Notes: generated by a model from the sequence alone, not told the origin. Positions 45,271 to 55,138 are shown, counted from the first letter of the stretch. The stretch: DNA of 64,000 nucleotides from Clostridium sp. 1001275B_160808_H3 (GCF_015550425.1 NZ_JADNAT010000010.1:1-64000); one strand, 5' to 3'. Made by a program: numbers and translations.

Positions 45271-46371
45271 TTAATCAGCAAATGAAATTCCTATTTGTTT
45301 TGCAACTTGAACTAATTCTCCATTTGGATCCACTAATTTTGATTTTTGTCCTATAACATTTTCTAGACTATCACTAGACATTTTTCCATCTTTAAGACAA
45401 ACCATTTCTCCAAATTTACCTTCATTAATAAGTTCCACAGCTCCAACTCCATATCTTGTTGATAAGATTCTATCATATGTTGAAGTTATTCCACCTCTTT
45501 GTATATGTCCAAGTACTGTACATCTTATTTCTTTATCTGGTAACAGCTTTTCTAAGTCTTCAGCCAATTTATTTCCTATTCCGCCAAGTCTTATTGGATC
45601 TGGACTATCAGCAACTATCTTAGCCACTACTACTTCTCCATCTTTTGGCTTTGCTCCTTCTGCTACTACAACTATACTAAATCTTCTTCCTGCTGCTTCT
45701 CTTTCTTTTACTTTTTCAGCAATCTTATTTATATCATAAGGCATTTCAGGTAAAAGTATAACATCTGCAGAACCTGCAATACCAGATTCTAATGCTATCC
45801 AACCTGCTCCTCTCCCCATAACCTCACAAATCATTACTCTATGATGTGATTCAGCTGTTGTATGAAGTCTATCTAATGCTTCAGTAGCAACATCTATAGC
45901 TGTATTAAATCCAAATGTTACATCTGTTGATGCTAAATCATTATCAATTGTTTTTGGAACTCCTATTACTTTAACTCCTTTTCTCGCAAAATCTCTTGCA
46001 GATGTTAAAGTTCCATCTCCTCCTATTACAACTAATACATCTACTCCTTCTTTCTTTAAATTTTCCACTGCTACATCTGATACATCTTTTTTAACCATAA
46101 CGCCATTTTCTTCTACTAAGTAATCAAATAAGTTGTCCTTATTTGAGCTATATAATATAGTTCCACCTCTATGAAGAATACCTGATACGCTATCTAAAGT
46201 TAGAGGTACAAAATCATTGTTGTATAATCCTCTGTATCCAAACTTATAGCCTATTACTTCCATTCCATAGTTTATTATAGCTGTTCTTGTTACGGCTCTT
46301 ATAACTGCATTTAATCCCGGACAATCTCCACCACCTGTTAGTAATGCTATTTTTTTTATTTGTTGTGACAT
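45271..46371 (-). CDS. 6-phosphofructokinase
   Basis: A 366-residue glycolytic kinase. GGGDCPGLNAVIR at the N-terminus, GGDGTLTSARDF near residue 110, PKTIDNDL near 136, MGRGAGWIALESGIAGSADVILLPE near 185 and LGHIQRGG near 284 are present. The Gly in GGDG fits ATP use, while the Lys in PKTIDND is found in PPi-dependent and group III enzymes, so the phosphoryl donor deserves care. It is longer than the usual 320-residue PfkA. It appears monocistronic, with no pyruvate kinase gene downstream. Confidence 0.9.
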   Translation of the reverse strand: MSQQIKKIALLTGGGDCPGLNAVIRAVTRTAIINYGMEVIGYKFGYRGLYNNDFVPLTLDSVSGILHRGGTILYSSNKDNLFDYLVEENGVMVKKDVSDVAVENLKKEGVDVLVVIGGDGTLTSARDFARKGVKVIGVPKTIDNDLASTDVTFGFNTAIDVATEALDRLHTTAESHHRVMICEVMGRGAGWIALESGIAGSADVILLPEMPYDINKIAEKVKEREAAGRRFSIVVVAEGAKPKDGEVVVAKIVADSPDPIRLGGIGNKLAEDLEKLLPDKEIRCTVLGHIQRGGITSTYDRILSTRYGVGAVELINEGKFGEMVCLKDGKMSSDSLENVIGQKSKLVDPNGELVQVAKQIGISFAD

Positions 46372-46802
46372 TTAAAATTCCCCCTACCCGATTCAGTTAC
46401 TTTTAAATTGATTATACATTTAAAATTTTCTGTTAATTCTCTTTAAAAATATAACAGTTTTTCTTTAATTAATGCAATTGTTTTCAAACTATTATTGTTA
46501 CTTTTCTTATTTAATGATAGCATAAAGATAATATACTGAAAAGGAAAATTATTTATATTTTCAATATTTTTTATATCTTTGTAATTTTCTCATAATTATT
46601 CTTTTGATTTATATAAATTTAACTAAATTCTATTAAAATTAGTATTAAATACTATATAAAAGGTAAAATCAATTCTATTCTATATTCAACAAATAAATTA
46701 AATATCAAAATAAATACTATAAAATCAAACTTAGCAAACAAAGTTCATGATTTTAAAGAAGAAATTGAAAATTTAAAGAGAAAATTAGAAATTGAATAAA
46801 AA
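46372..46802. other. Gap between phosphofructokinase and uppP
   Basis: Non-coding except for a start-less open stretch near 46650-46797 (plus strand) ending HDFKEEIENLKRKLEIE and a stop codon. It looks like a coiled-coil fragment and could be the tail of a lost gene. The phosphofructokinase promoter must lie in the left part. Confidence 0.35.
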
Positions 46803-46836
46803 AATAAGAGTACTTGTTTGTACTCTTATTTTTTTA
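46803..46836. terminator. Bidirectional terminator downstream of uppP
   Basis: A perfect 11-bp stem (46803-46813 with 46820-46830) with A and T7 flanks. Confidence 0.85.
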
Positions 46837-46842
46837 ATTATT

Positions 46843-47733
46843 TTACATAGTTAAAGTAACAATTCCAGCAAGTGATAATCCTAATAAAATTATACCTGCA
46901 ATAACTCTATATATAGCAAATATTCTCATAGGCTTTTTCTTTAAATAACTTACAAACATATCCATAACTATTATTGATACAATAAAGGCTACAATAAATC
47001 CAATAATTAATGCAACTATATATGTAGAATTCATTATTGAATAATCAAAATTATATAAATCCATAGCCGATGAACCTATCATAGCTGGAACTGCTAAAAA
47101 GAATGAGAACTCTGCTGCTACTGGAGTTGCAAGTCCAGCAATCCATCCACCCATTATTGTTGAAGCACTTCTTGACATTCCTGGCCACATTGATAAAACT
47201 TGAAATAATCCAACCTTTAAAGATTGTATTGGAGTTAAATCAAAAACATCAACTGTTGGAATTTTTCCTCTTTTAGAAGTTTTATTTCTAAATCTATTTT
47301 CTATTACTAATAATAATATACCACCTACGATAAATCCAACAACTACTGCTGAAGGTTTAAATAAACTCTTTATATTATCATATAATGTTAAACCTACAAT
47401 TAAAGCTGGGATTGATGCTATTATTATATTTATACCAAATTTAAAACCTGATTGTCCTTTTTTACCTAATGTAAAGATATAAGTAAAGAACTCAACTACC
47501 GCTCCCCAAAGTTTATTCCAATATAATACTACTACTGCTAAAATTGCTCCAAGTTGTATAACTACCTCAAACATGCTTGCAAATTCTTCTGCACCAATGC
47601 TACCTGATCTAAAGCCTATTAGACTTCCTACTAAAATCATATGACCTGTTGATGAAACTGGTACAAATTCTGTAAGACCTTCTACTATAGCTATAACAAT
47701 AGCCTTAAGTATATAGATAAAATCTAAACCCAT
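46843..47733 (-). CDS. uppP: Undecaprenyl-diphosphatase (BacA type)
   Basis: A 296-residue integral membrane phosphatase that recycles the undecaprenyl lipid carrier for cell wall synthesis; it confers bacitracin tolerance. The motifs EGLTEFVPVSSTGHMIL near residue 19 and WPGMSRSAST near 183 give the catalytic Glu, Ser and Arg residues. About eight membrane segments are seen. The length is slightly more than the usual 270 because of a longer central loop. The upstream ribosome binding site is AAGGAGG. Confidence 0.95.
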   Translation of the reverse strand: MGLDFIYILKAIVIAIVEGLTEFVPVSSTGHMILVGSLIGFRSGSIGAEEFASMFEVVIQLGAILAVVVLYWNKLWGAVVEFFTYIFTLGKKGQSGFKFGINIIIASIPALIVGLTLYDNIKSLFKPSAVVVGFIVGGILLLVIENRFRNKTSKRGKIPTVDVFDLTPIQSLKVGLFQVLSMWPGMSRSASTIMGGWIAGLATPVAAEFSFFLAVPAMIGSSAMDLYNFDYSIMNSTYIVALIIGFIVAFIVSIIVMDMFVSYLKKKPMRIFAIYRVIAGIILLGLSLAGIVTLTM

Positions 47734-47872
47734 TCTTTTTCCTCCTTTTAAGACCTGTTCTAATTACAACAAATCTTATTATACCTTTATAATTCTTTAC
47801 TGTCTATTGCTTATAATCCATTAATTCTTAAGATTATATTAAAGAACTTTAAAAATAAAGAAAACTTATATT

Positions 47873-48970
47873 TCATTTTTTATAATCTATTTCTATACTA
47901 CTAACTACATTTTCACCATCTAATGAAAGTTCTATTAAGTTATCTCCCTTTGTTAATAATATATCTGAATATTTTTTAACTTTTCTAAACCCACTATCCT
48001 TTTCCTTTATATAATATTCATCCAATATTTTTCCATCCTTAAAAGCACCAATTACAAAACTATTGTTTTCATTTTTATCTTCAAGTGATGTTTGCTCTTG
48101 TTTTTTCATTAAAATTATATATGCTTTTTCATCACTTTTAACAGTTGTATCAATAGGATTTTTACTCATTAAATCTTTATTTTGAGTAAATATTGTAGGT
48201 GTAATATAACTTCCTTTAAATTTAAAGGTTATATCACTTGTATTTTTAACATAAGTTACATAGCTATTACTTTTTTTCATATCAGTAGTATTATCAATAC
48301 TTATTGTGTAAGTATATAAAGATTTTTTTAGCATTGGTATATAATTTCTTCTATCACTGTTTCCTGTATAATTTAAATTTCTAACATCTTCATCTAAAAG
48401 TTCAACTGCACTGCAATAAAATCCTTCTTTATCAAAATATCCTCTATCAATAAAATCAATCATTATCCATTTATTATCTTCTTTGCTCCAAAACTCAACT
48501 ACATAATATGAATTTTGCTTGCTTAATTTAGCATCAGTCCTTCTAAATTCACCAAGTCTTGCGGTGTAGCCTACACTTTCAAGAAAATCCCTATAAATTA
48601 TCCCAAGATCTCTAGCTGAAGCTTTTTTAGCTCCATTCTTTTCTTTTAATATGTCATATCCATTTATTCCTTTAGTATTAGGCACATCATCAAATGTAAT
48701 TATTTCATTTAAAATCTCTGATATTCTTATTGCCTTCTTAATTTTATCTTTTTCACCATCTAATTTTTCTTCTGTATTATACATATCTTTAAGTATCTTT
48801 ATTTTTTCATCATCCTTTTCTTCATAGAAGAAAGTTATATTATTTTCGTTATATATGTTGTCCCATTTTTTCACAGTAACGTCATTTGAATATTTTGTCT
48901 TAAAAATAAATATTATAATTATTACTAATATAAAAATTATTGACATGATTATTTTTTTAAATTTTCTCAA
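47873..48970 (-). CDS. Membrane-anchored protein with degenerate transglutaminase-like domain
   Basis: A 365-residue protein with one N-terminal membrane helix (about residues 5-25). Residues about 80-185 resemble a transglutaminase-like fold: ARDLGIIYRDFLESVGYTARLGEF, then SYYVVEFWSKEDNKWIMIDF. In active members the first block contains a Cys before the helix and the second a His (HAW). Here these positions are Ser/Ala and Tyr, so the enzyme centre appears lost. A beta-rich C-terminal half follows and ends KGDNLIELSLDGENVV. Assignment is by pattern and moderately uncertain. Confidence 0.55.
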   Translation of the reverse strand: MRKFKKIIMSIIFILVIIIIFIFKTKYSNDVTVKKWDNIYNENNITFFYEEKDDEKIKILKDMYNTEEKLDGEKDKIKKAIRISEILNEIITFDDVPNTKGINGYDILKEKNGAKKASARDLGIIYRDFLESVGYTARLGEFRRTDAKLSKQNSYYVVEFWSKEDNKWIMIDFIDRGYFDKEGFYCSAVELLDEDVRNLNYTGNSDRRNYIPMLKKSLYTYTISIDNTTDMKKSNSYVTYVKNTSDITFKFKGSYITPTIFTQNKDLMSKNPIDTTVKSDEKAYIILMKKQEQTSLEDKNENNSFVIGAFKDGKILDEYYIKEKDSGFRKVKKYSDILLTKGDNLIELSLDGENVVSSIEIDYKK

Positions 48971-49049
48971 TCTGATCCCCCCATAAATATAATTATATAT
49001 ATAATATGATTATAATAATACCAGAAATTGTATTGTTTTTCTACATAAA

Positions 49050-49071
49050 AAAAGTGCCTATTGGCACTTTT
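49050..49071 (-). terminator. Terminator of the TPR protein gene
   Basis: AAAAGTGCC (49050-49058), loop TATT, GGCACTTTT (49063-49071), overlapping the stop codon of the TPR gene. Confidence 0.75.
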
Positions 49072-50917
49072 AATAAAACAGTTTCAATCCTGATATTTTA
49101 AATTCTTGAGAACTATCTTCTAAAAATTTATTATAAACCTCTTTCGATTTATTATAATTTTCTATAATAGCATTTTTAGTATTTTCCTCCATACTAGTTG
49201 GAATTTCTTCATATGCAGCCTTTATATTTTCATATCCTCTTGCAATATCATTTTCAACCATCAAGTAATACCAGCCTGCATTACTTAATGCTAATATATC
49301 TTTTTCATTAATAGAATAAGCCTTACGAGTAAACTCAATTCCTTCTTCATTCTTTGAATTCTTCAAATATACTGCGCCTAGAGTTCTACAGTATTCCGGA
49401 TTATTCTCATCAATCTTTATAGCTTTATTCAAGTTGTTAGCAGCTTCTTCCCACTTTTCTTCAGCTATATCTAGCTTAGCAAGTTTAAAATATAGTTTAC
49501 TATCATCCTTTTTAATATTCAAGGCTAATTCATAGTAATTTCTAGCTTTTTCATTATTATATTCGTAATTAGAATAATAATTAGCTATTTTAATTATTGT
49601 TTCATAGTTGTATGGCTCTTTTTGCATAGCAGTTCTAAAATATGCTTCTGTCGGCTTAATATTTCCTTTTGCTAATAAAATATTCGGAATCAAGCTTCCA
49701 TAATTATTAGAATATTCTTCATTAGCTATTACACTTTTTTTAGCTAAGTTGAAAGCCTCGTCATATTTTTCATTATCTATTGCCTTTAATGATGAAATAT
49801 AATATGTAATATATGAATCTTTTTTTTCTTTTTCTGCTTTTCTTTCAGCATCTTCTAAGTATTCCTCTGCTTCTGAATTCTTATTTGTTACTTTACATAT
49901 ATCATGATTTATAAAATCACTTGCTATTCCATAAGCACTATTGTCTTCTAAATCTTTCATTAATTCTTCTGCATCACCTGCAGTTTCTTCTGAAACAGAA
50001 TAAGCTTTTGCTAGAAGCATTTTGTATGCATCTTCATCTTCATTTTTATCTATCATATCTTTTATCGATTTTATTAATTCTTCATTATTATATGAAGCCA
50101 TATCTCCTATAACATCGTATATCTTCATTTCATTTTTATCTAAATACCATGCATCTTTTAAAAGTTCAAGACCTTTGTCCCACCTATTAATTAGCATATT
50201 CATATTAGCTAATACACATATATCATAAGGTGAGTTTTCATCCATCGGATATTCTTCCGTTAATACTTCTGCTTTATATATATGGTTATTTGAAATATAA
50301 GCTGAAAATAATGTTTTTAAGATTTCCTTGTTTTTACCATAATCATTTATATATTGTTCTCCAAGTGAAATAGCTTCATCATATTCTTTATTCATTATAA
50401 AAGTAAACAACATAGAATTAATTAATTCTATATCCTTATCTTTATACTTATCAAACCCTTCCTCTTTTATTATCCTATCTCTTTTTATTATTGCTTCCTT
50501 TAAAAGAGAACTTGATTTTTTTATATCACCTTTTAATGAATATATATCAGCAGATTTTACTGTCCATATTGGCCAATTTTCTTCTTTTTGCATTTTATTA
50601 TATTCTTCTATTGCTTCATCATATTTATTTTCGTAATATAGATATTCTGCACTATTTTTAGTTATGTTAATTTCCTCAACAGTTGTAAAGCTCTTAATTC
50701 CTAATATCATAATAAGTACAAATAAACAGGGAATGCAAATCATAATAACTGGTTCTATATATTGGTTTTTTTCATTCATTTTTTTGTATGTATTACTTAT
50801 TTTTTTGCTTGTCCCATCAATTCCATTTCTAAATGGTTTAATTACCACTTTTAGTTTTTCAACAAACGGTTTCAAATACTTTATTATAGTAGAAAAAAGA
50901 TTGTCTGTTTTTTTCAT
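49070..50917 (-). CDS. Membrane-anchored tetratricopeptide repeat protein
   Basis: A 615-residue protein with one membrane helix (about residues 53-75, VIMICIPCLFVLIMILG) near a basic N-terminus, followed by a long helical repeat domain. TPR pairs are clear, for example EYLYYENKYDEAIEEYNKMQ near 86, EKARNYYELALNIKKDDSKLYFKLAKL near 460 and NNLNKAIKIDENNPEYCRTLGAVYLKNSKNEEGIEFTRKAY near 495. I place the start at ATG 50917 with AAAGGTGG eight bases upstream. It likely scaffolds an envelope complex; the partner is unknown. Confidence 0.8.
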   Translation of the reverse strand: MKKTDNLFSTIIKYLKPFVEKLKVVIKPFRNGIDGTSKKISNTYKKMNEKNQYIEPVIMICIPCLFVLIMILGIKSFTTVEEINITKNSAEYLYYENKYDEAIEEYNKMQKEENWPIWTVKSADIYSLKGDIKKSSSLLKEAIIKRDRIIKEEGFDKYKDKDIELINSMLFTFIMNKEYDEAISLGEQYINDYGKNKEILKTLFSAYISNNHIYKAEVLTEEYPMDENSPYDICVLANMNMLINRWDKGLELLKDAWYLDKNEMKIYDVIGDMASYNNEELIKSIKDMIDKNEDEDAYKMLLAKAYSVSEETAGDAEELMKDLEDNSAYGIASDFINHDICKVTNKNSEAEEYLEDAERKAEKEKKDSYITYYISSLKAIDNEKYDEAFNLAKKSVIANEEYSNNYGSLIPNILLAKGNIKPTEAYFRTAMQKEPYNYETIIKIANYYSNYEYNNEKARNYYELALNIKKDDSKLYFKLAKLDIAEEKWEEAANNLNKAIKIDENNPEYCRTLGAVYLKNSKNEEGIEFTRKAYSINEKDILALSNAGWYYLMVENDIARGYENIKAAYEEIPTSMEENTKNAIIENYNKSKEVYNKFLEDSSQEFKISGLKLFY

Positions 50918-51088
50918 AACTTCATCCACCTTTTCATTTTATCTACACAATTATTATATAATATACATTTTATCAAATTTTTTTAATTTTTACAATTGAA
51001 ATCTTTACAATTTTCGCCTAATAATTAATCAGTATTTTAAGCATATTAAAATTAGTCAAGAAATTTTAAATATATTTAACTTAATTTT

Positions 51089-51122
51089 AAAAAGCTGATA
51101 ATAAAAGTATTATCAGCTTTTT
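51089..51122 (-). terminator. Terminator of the SsuABC-like operon
   Basis: A perfect 15-bp stem (51089-51103 with 51108-51122), loop AAAG, with A5/T5 ends. Confidence 0.85.
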
Positions 51123-51132
51123 AATTTCAAAA

Positions 51133-51921
51133 CTAATTTATATTTTTTAATTTTTGTTCAATCTTTGCTACAATCATATACATAAGAAATGCTATTATTG
51201 AAAGAATTACAATACTCATCATAACCATATCTAATTGTGAAATTTGTCCCCCATATACTATTAAAAATCCTAATCCTTCTCTTGCAACTAAGAATTCACC
51301 CATAATAACCCCTACCCAAGATAAACCAACATTTATTTTTAATGCAGAAATTAACACTTGGATATTTGATGGGAATACAAGATACTTTAGTGTTTGAAAT
51401 TTTGTAGCTTGTAGTGTTTGCATCAGCTTTAGTTTTCCTTTATCAACTTCATTAAAACCAGTTAATACTGTTATTATTGTTGTTACTATAGAAATTAAAA
51501 GTGCTATAACAATTATTGCTGTCATACCATTTCCCACCCAAAATATTACTATCGGTGCAAGTGCAACTTTTGGTAATGCATTTAGCACTACTAAGTATGG
51601 ATCTAACACTTTTGATGTAAAAGGTGATGCCCATAAAATAATAGCTATAATTGCTCCAAGCACTGTTCCTAATGTAAAACCTAGTATTGTTTCATAACAA
51701 GTTACTGATATATGCCTAAGCAATGTTCCTTCCTTTACAAAAGATAGAAATGAATTAAGTATTCTAGATGGACTTGATGTTAGAAATGGATCAATCCATT
51801 TCAACCTAGCTGCTACTTCCCAAAAAACAATAAATATTAATAATATGGCTACTCTAAATACCGCAACCTTAATTTTATCTTTCTTTACCTTTTTAATATA
51901 AGCCTCATGTTCATTACTCAT
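51133..51921 (-). CDS. ABC transporter permease, nitrate/sulfonate/taurine type
   Basis: A 262-residue permease with six predicted membrane segments and the family EAA loop (KLMQTLQATKFQTLKYLVFPSNIQVLISALKINVGLSWVGVIMGEFL, around residues 160-205). This matches SsuC/TauC/ThiX-like permeases. Its start overlaps the ATPase gene by eight bases, so it is the last gene of a binding protein-ATPase-permease operon. Confidence 0.88.
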   Translation of the reverse strand: MSNEHEAYIKKVKKDKIKVAVFRVAILLIFIVFWEVAARLKWIDPFLTSSPSRILNSFLSFVKEGTLLRHISVTCYETILGFTLGTVLGAIIAIILWASPFTSKVLDPYLVVLNALPKVALAPIVIFWVGNGMTAIIVIALLISIVTTIITVLTGFNEVDKGKLKLMQTLQATKFQTLKYLVFPSNIQVLISALKINVGLSWVGVIMGEFLVAREGLGFLIVYGGQISQLDMVMMSIVILSIIAFLMYMIVAKIEQKLKNIN

Positions 51922-52681
51922 TTACACTGTCCAACTCCTTCCATAATAAATTAAAATATTCATTAAATTCTGGTTCCTTCCTTCTTTGAAATGGAGTTGC
52001 TTCAGCATTTTTAAAAGTTATATCTACATCTAATTTTATATTTGCAGGTCTTTTAGTAAGAACTATTATTCTATCCGAAGTTGCAATGGCTTCTCCTAAA
52101 TCATGAGTTACCATTATAGCTGTTTTCCCTTCTCTTTTTATTATACTTTTAACATCATCACACACTTTAAGCCTTGTTTGATAATCTAAAGCTGAAAAAG
52201 GTTCATCTAAAAGAAGCACATCTGGATTTAATGCAAGAGTTCTAATAAGTGCTACTCTTTGTCTCATTCCACCTGAAAGTTCTGTTGGTTTATGATTTTT
52301 AAACTTTGATAGTTGATAATTGTCTAAAAGTTTATCAGCTCTTCGAATGTTTTCTTCACTATCTAATCCCTTTATCTTTAGTCCTAATAATATATTACTC
52401 CTAACAGAAAGCCATTCAAATAAATAATCCTTCTGAAACATGTATCCCATTTTATCTAGTCTATTGTTTATATCTTTATCTATATAAATTATTTTTCCTT
52501 CAGAAGGCTTTAAAAGCCCACTAATAATATTTAAGAGTGTTGACTTACCACATCCTGATGGTCCTATTATGCTAACAAACTCCCCCTTTTCTATTGAAAA
52601 ATTTATATTTTCTATAGCCTTTGTTTCACCCTTTAAAGAGTGATACGTTAAACTTATATTTGACACATCTATTAAGCTCAA
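51914..52681 (-). CDS. ABC transporter ATP-binding protein, SsuB/TauB type
   Basis: A 255-residue ATPase: Walker A GPSGCGKST near residue 40, LSGGMRQRVALIRTLALNPDVLLLDEPFSALD from about 135, and a switch His in VTHDLGEAI. The GYMFQ Q-loop is near 82. It powers the permease whose gene overlaps its end. Substrate-class assignment comes from the binding protein. Confidence 0.92.
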   Translation of the reverse strand: MSLIDVSNISLTYHSLKGETKAIENINFSIEKGEFVSIIGPSGCGKSTLLNIISGLLKPSEGKIIYIDKDINNRLDKMGYMFQKDYLFEWLSVRSNILLGLKIKGLDSEENIRRADKLLDNYQLSKFKNHKPTELSGGMRQRVALIRTLALNPDVLLLDEPFSALDYQTRLKVCDDVKSIIKREGKTAIMVTHDLGEAIATSDRIIVLTKRPANIKLDVDITFKNAEATPFQRRKEPEFNEYFNLLWKELDSVNE

Positions 52682-52770
52682 AATTATACCTCCTTTCTAA
52701 TATATGTAGATATTTATAGGTAGAAGTTTATTAGCTAGCTCTAATATTCCTAGAGCTAGCTCTTAAAAAT

Positions 52771-53799
52771 TTACTTAGAATTCATTACTTCTTCGGCAAA
52801 AGTATTGTTAACTATCTTTTTAAATTCTGGTCTATCTGTTAATAGACTACTATCATAGCTTTCAATTACATCCATTAATCTAGTTAAATCTTCTTCTTCA
52901 ATTGATGGTTTAGTTGCTATAGCATTAATCTCTTTGTAATTCTTAACAACTGAAACTATTATGTCTTTATCAGTCCCTGGGAAAAATGAAATTATTGAAT
53001 CAGCTATTTCTTCATCACTATGTGTTTCAACCCATTGTTGGCCTTTATATATTGCATTTGTAAACTTTTGTAGTATTTCTGGGTTTTTATCCATATAAGA
53101 TTTAGTTGTAAAGAAACAAGTATAAGGCAAGTCTCCAACTGCTTCTCCAATTGATGCTATAATCTTACCGCTGCCTTCTTTTTCTAACATAGATGCTGTT
53201 GGCTCAAATAATGTTACATATTCCCCTGTACCAGCTTTAAAAGCTCCTGATGTAGCAGTGAAATCTATATTAGTTACCATATTCACATCAGTTTTTGGAT
53301 TTAAACCATTTTGCTTTAATACATATTCAAATGCCATTTCTGGAACACCACCTGGTCTTCCTCCTATAACTTCTGCTCCTTTTAAATCAGTCCATTTAAA
53401 ATCTTCATCTGCTTCTCTACCCACTAAAAATGCTCCATCTGTTTGTGTTAATTGTGCAAAGAGTACTGGATAATCCTCTCTACCTTGATTATTAATGTAT
53501 ACAGTTTGTTCTGGTCCACAAAATCCTATATCTGCATTTTTACTTAAAACTTGTTGCATTGTTTTATCTGCACCCTGCCCTGTTGATAAATCTATTTCTA
53601 ACCCTTCTTCTTCAAAAAATCCTTCATTTATAGCAACATACATTGGTGCATAAAATACGGAACGAACAACTTCATTTAATCTGACCTTCGTTAATTCACC
53701 ATTAGAATTTTTATTATCTTTTGAACAGGAAATAAAACTAAGGCTTGTAATACCTATTAAAGCTATTACAGATACAATTTTAATTAATTTACTTTTCAT
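52771..53799 (-). CDS. ABC transporter substrate-binding lipoprotein, SsuA/NMT1-like
   Basis: A 342-residue lipoprotein. The signal peptide ends with a lipobox-like LSFISC, with the modified Cys at about 25. The mature protein shows FYAPMYVAINEGFFEEEGLEIDLSTGQGADKTMQQVLSKNADIGFCGPEQTVY, the hallmark of the nitrate/sulfonate/taurine/thiamine-precursor family. The substrate cannot be fixed. No TPP, SAM or other riboswitch was seen in the leader, which weakens a thiamine-precursor role. AAGGAG lies before the ATG. It is first in the operon. Confidence 0.88.
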   Translation of the reverse strand: MKSKLIKIVSVIALIGITSLSFISCSKDNKNSNGELTKVRLNEVVRSVFYAPMYVAINEGFFEEEGLEIDLSTGQGADKTMQQVLSKNADIGFCGPEQTVYINNQGREDYPVLFAQLTQTDGAFLVGREADEDFKWTDLKGAEVIGGRPGGVPEMAFEYVLKQNGLNPKTDVNMVTNIDFTATSGAFKAGTGEYVTLFEPTASMLEKEGSGKIIASIGEAVGDLPYTCFFTTKSYMDKNPEILQKFTNAIYKGQQWVETHSDEEIADSIISFFPGTDKDIIVSVVKNYKEINAIATKPSIEEEDLTRLMDVIESYDSSLLTDRPEFKKIVNNTFAEEVMNSK

Positions 53800-53890
53800 T
53801 TAAAACTCCTTAAGTTTTTTAATTGTTATCATAATTTATAATATGAGTTCAGAGCAAATTTTGTTAAAAAATAAGATATTTTAATTTATA

Positions 53891-53993
53891 TTGGATAGTT
53901 CTGTAATCGATTATATTTAAAATCGAGATATTCAATTTTCGTTATTGCATTTACATCTCTATTTAATAGTGCTAAATTATTAATTGGATAGTT
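53891..53993. promoter_or_regulatory. Divergent regulatory region between ssuA-like gene and lrgA
   Basis: An inverted repeat TCGATT (53907-53912), 8 bp, AATCGA (53921-53926) lies mid-region. TTGGATAGTT occurs at 53891-53900 and again at 53984-53993 as a direct repeat. These may be operators. The promoters themselves are weak matches. Confidence 0.35.
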
Positions 53994-54008
53994 TAAGGAG
54001 GTCACAAT

Positions 54009-54386
54009 ATGAAAATTTTTAGAGAAGCCATAATAATTCTTGGCATTTACTTAATTGGAGAGCTTATTTCTAAAAGTCTTTCTTTACCTATACCTGGTAA
54101 CATATTAGGGATGATAATCTTATTACTATTACTTTGTAGTAAGATAATTAAAATTGAAAAAGTAGAAACTGTATCTAACTTCTTTTTAGATCACCTTGCC
54201 TTTTTCTTCATTCCTGCTGGTGTAGGACTTATAACATCCTTTGATTCTATTAAAGATAGTTTAATACTTATTATATTATTATGTATAATTACTACATCTA
54301 TCGTTATAGTAGTCACTGGAAGTATAGTTCAATTTGTTATGAATCTTCAAAAGAGAAAAACTAAGAAAGGATATGAATCAAAATAA
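54009..54386 (+). CDS. LrgA/CidA family holin-like protein
   Basis: A 125-residue membrane protein with four hydrophobic segments and the family start REAIIILGIYLIGELISKSL, followed by IPGNILGMIILLLLL. LrgA/CidA proteins modulate murein hydrolase activity and cell lysis, or transport pyruvate-like compounds in some bacteria. The ribosome binding site is AAGGAGG. The last base of its stop codon is the first base of the lrgB start. Confidence 0.88.
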   Translation: MKIFREAIIILGIYLIGELISKSLSLPIPGNILGMIILLLLLCSKIIKIEKVETVSNFFLDHLAFFFIPAGVGLITSFDSIKDSLILIILLCIITTSIVIVVTGSIVQFVMNLQKRKTKKGYESK

Positions 54387-55090
54387 TGAATATTTTAACT
54401 GACAACATCTTATTTGGACTAGTAATTTCACTAATAGCCTTTGAAATTGGACTTTTTATCTATAAAAAAACAAAATTTCCACTATTTAATACACTGCTAA
54501 TATCTATAGCTTTAGTAATTGGATTTTTAGTATTATTTAATATAGATTTCGATGATTATAATAAGGGTGGGCAATTTATAAATATGTTTCTTGGGCCTGC
54601 TACAGTAGTTTTAGCAGTACCATTATATAAGCAATTACAATTGCTTAAAGAACACTTATTGCCAATATTAACTGGAATATTATTTGGAAGTACCGTTGGA
54701 ATAGCTTCAGTTTTCTTTCTTGGTAATATTTTCGGACTTGAAAATATACTTACTATTTCATTACTAGCAAAATCTGTTACTACCCCTATAGGAATAGAAA
54801 TTACAAATCAGCTTGGTGGATTAGCTCCTGTAACGGTATTATCTATAATCCTATCTGGAATAATCGGCGCTGTAATTGGCCCTACTCTATGCAAAATATT
54901 TAAAATTAAAGAAAGAGTTGCCGTTGGAATTTCATTAGGGACTTCTGCACATGCTGTTGGAACAACCAAAGCATTAGAGCTTGGTGAAACAGAAGGAGCA
55001 ATGAGTTCTCTATCTATTGGAATTGCTGGTATAATGACAGTATTCTTAGCTCCAGCTTTATATAGCTTATTTTTAATATTTGTAAAATAA
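54386..55090 (+). CDS. LrgB/CidB family membrane protein
   Basis: A 234-residue protein with about seven membrane segments. The family block LAKSVTTPIGIEITNQLGGLAPVT near residue 130 and GTSAHAVGTTKALELGETEGAMSSLSIGIAG near 190 are characteristic. It is translationally coupled to the LrgA gene (TAATG). No LytSR two-component pair is adjacent. Confidence 0.9.
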   Translation: MNILTDNILFGLVISLIAFEIGLFIYKKTKFPLFNTLLISIALVIGFLVLFNIDFDDYNKGGQFINMFLGPATVVLAVPLYKQLQLLKEHLLPILTGILFGSTVGIASVFFLGNIFGLENILTISLLAKSVTTPIGIEITNQLGGLAPVTVLSIILSGIIGAVIGPTLCKIFKIKERVAVGISLGTSAHAVGTTKALELGETEGAMSSLSIGIAGIMTVFLAPALYSLFLIFVK

Positions 55091-55137
55091 ATAAAACTAG
55101 TAAAGTTTAATTATATGTTAAACTTTACTAGTTTTAT
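55091..55137. terminator. Bidirectional terminator between lrgB and topB
   Basis: A perfect 20-bp stem (55091-55110 with 55118-55137), the longest hairpin in the window. Confidence 0.9.
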
Positions 55138-55138
55138 T

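Noticed and set aside
46650-46797. Plus-strand open stretch ending in a coiled-coil-like sequence (HDFKEEIENLKRKLEIE)
   Set aside because: It has no ATG, GTG or TTG start with a ribosome binding site. It may be a gene remnant but cannot be called a gene.
53800-54008. Thiamine (TPP) riboswitch before the SsuA-like gene
   Set aside because: No CTGAGA-type conserved core is present in the leader on either strand.
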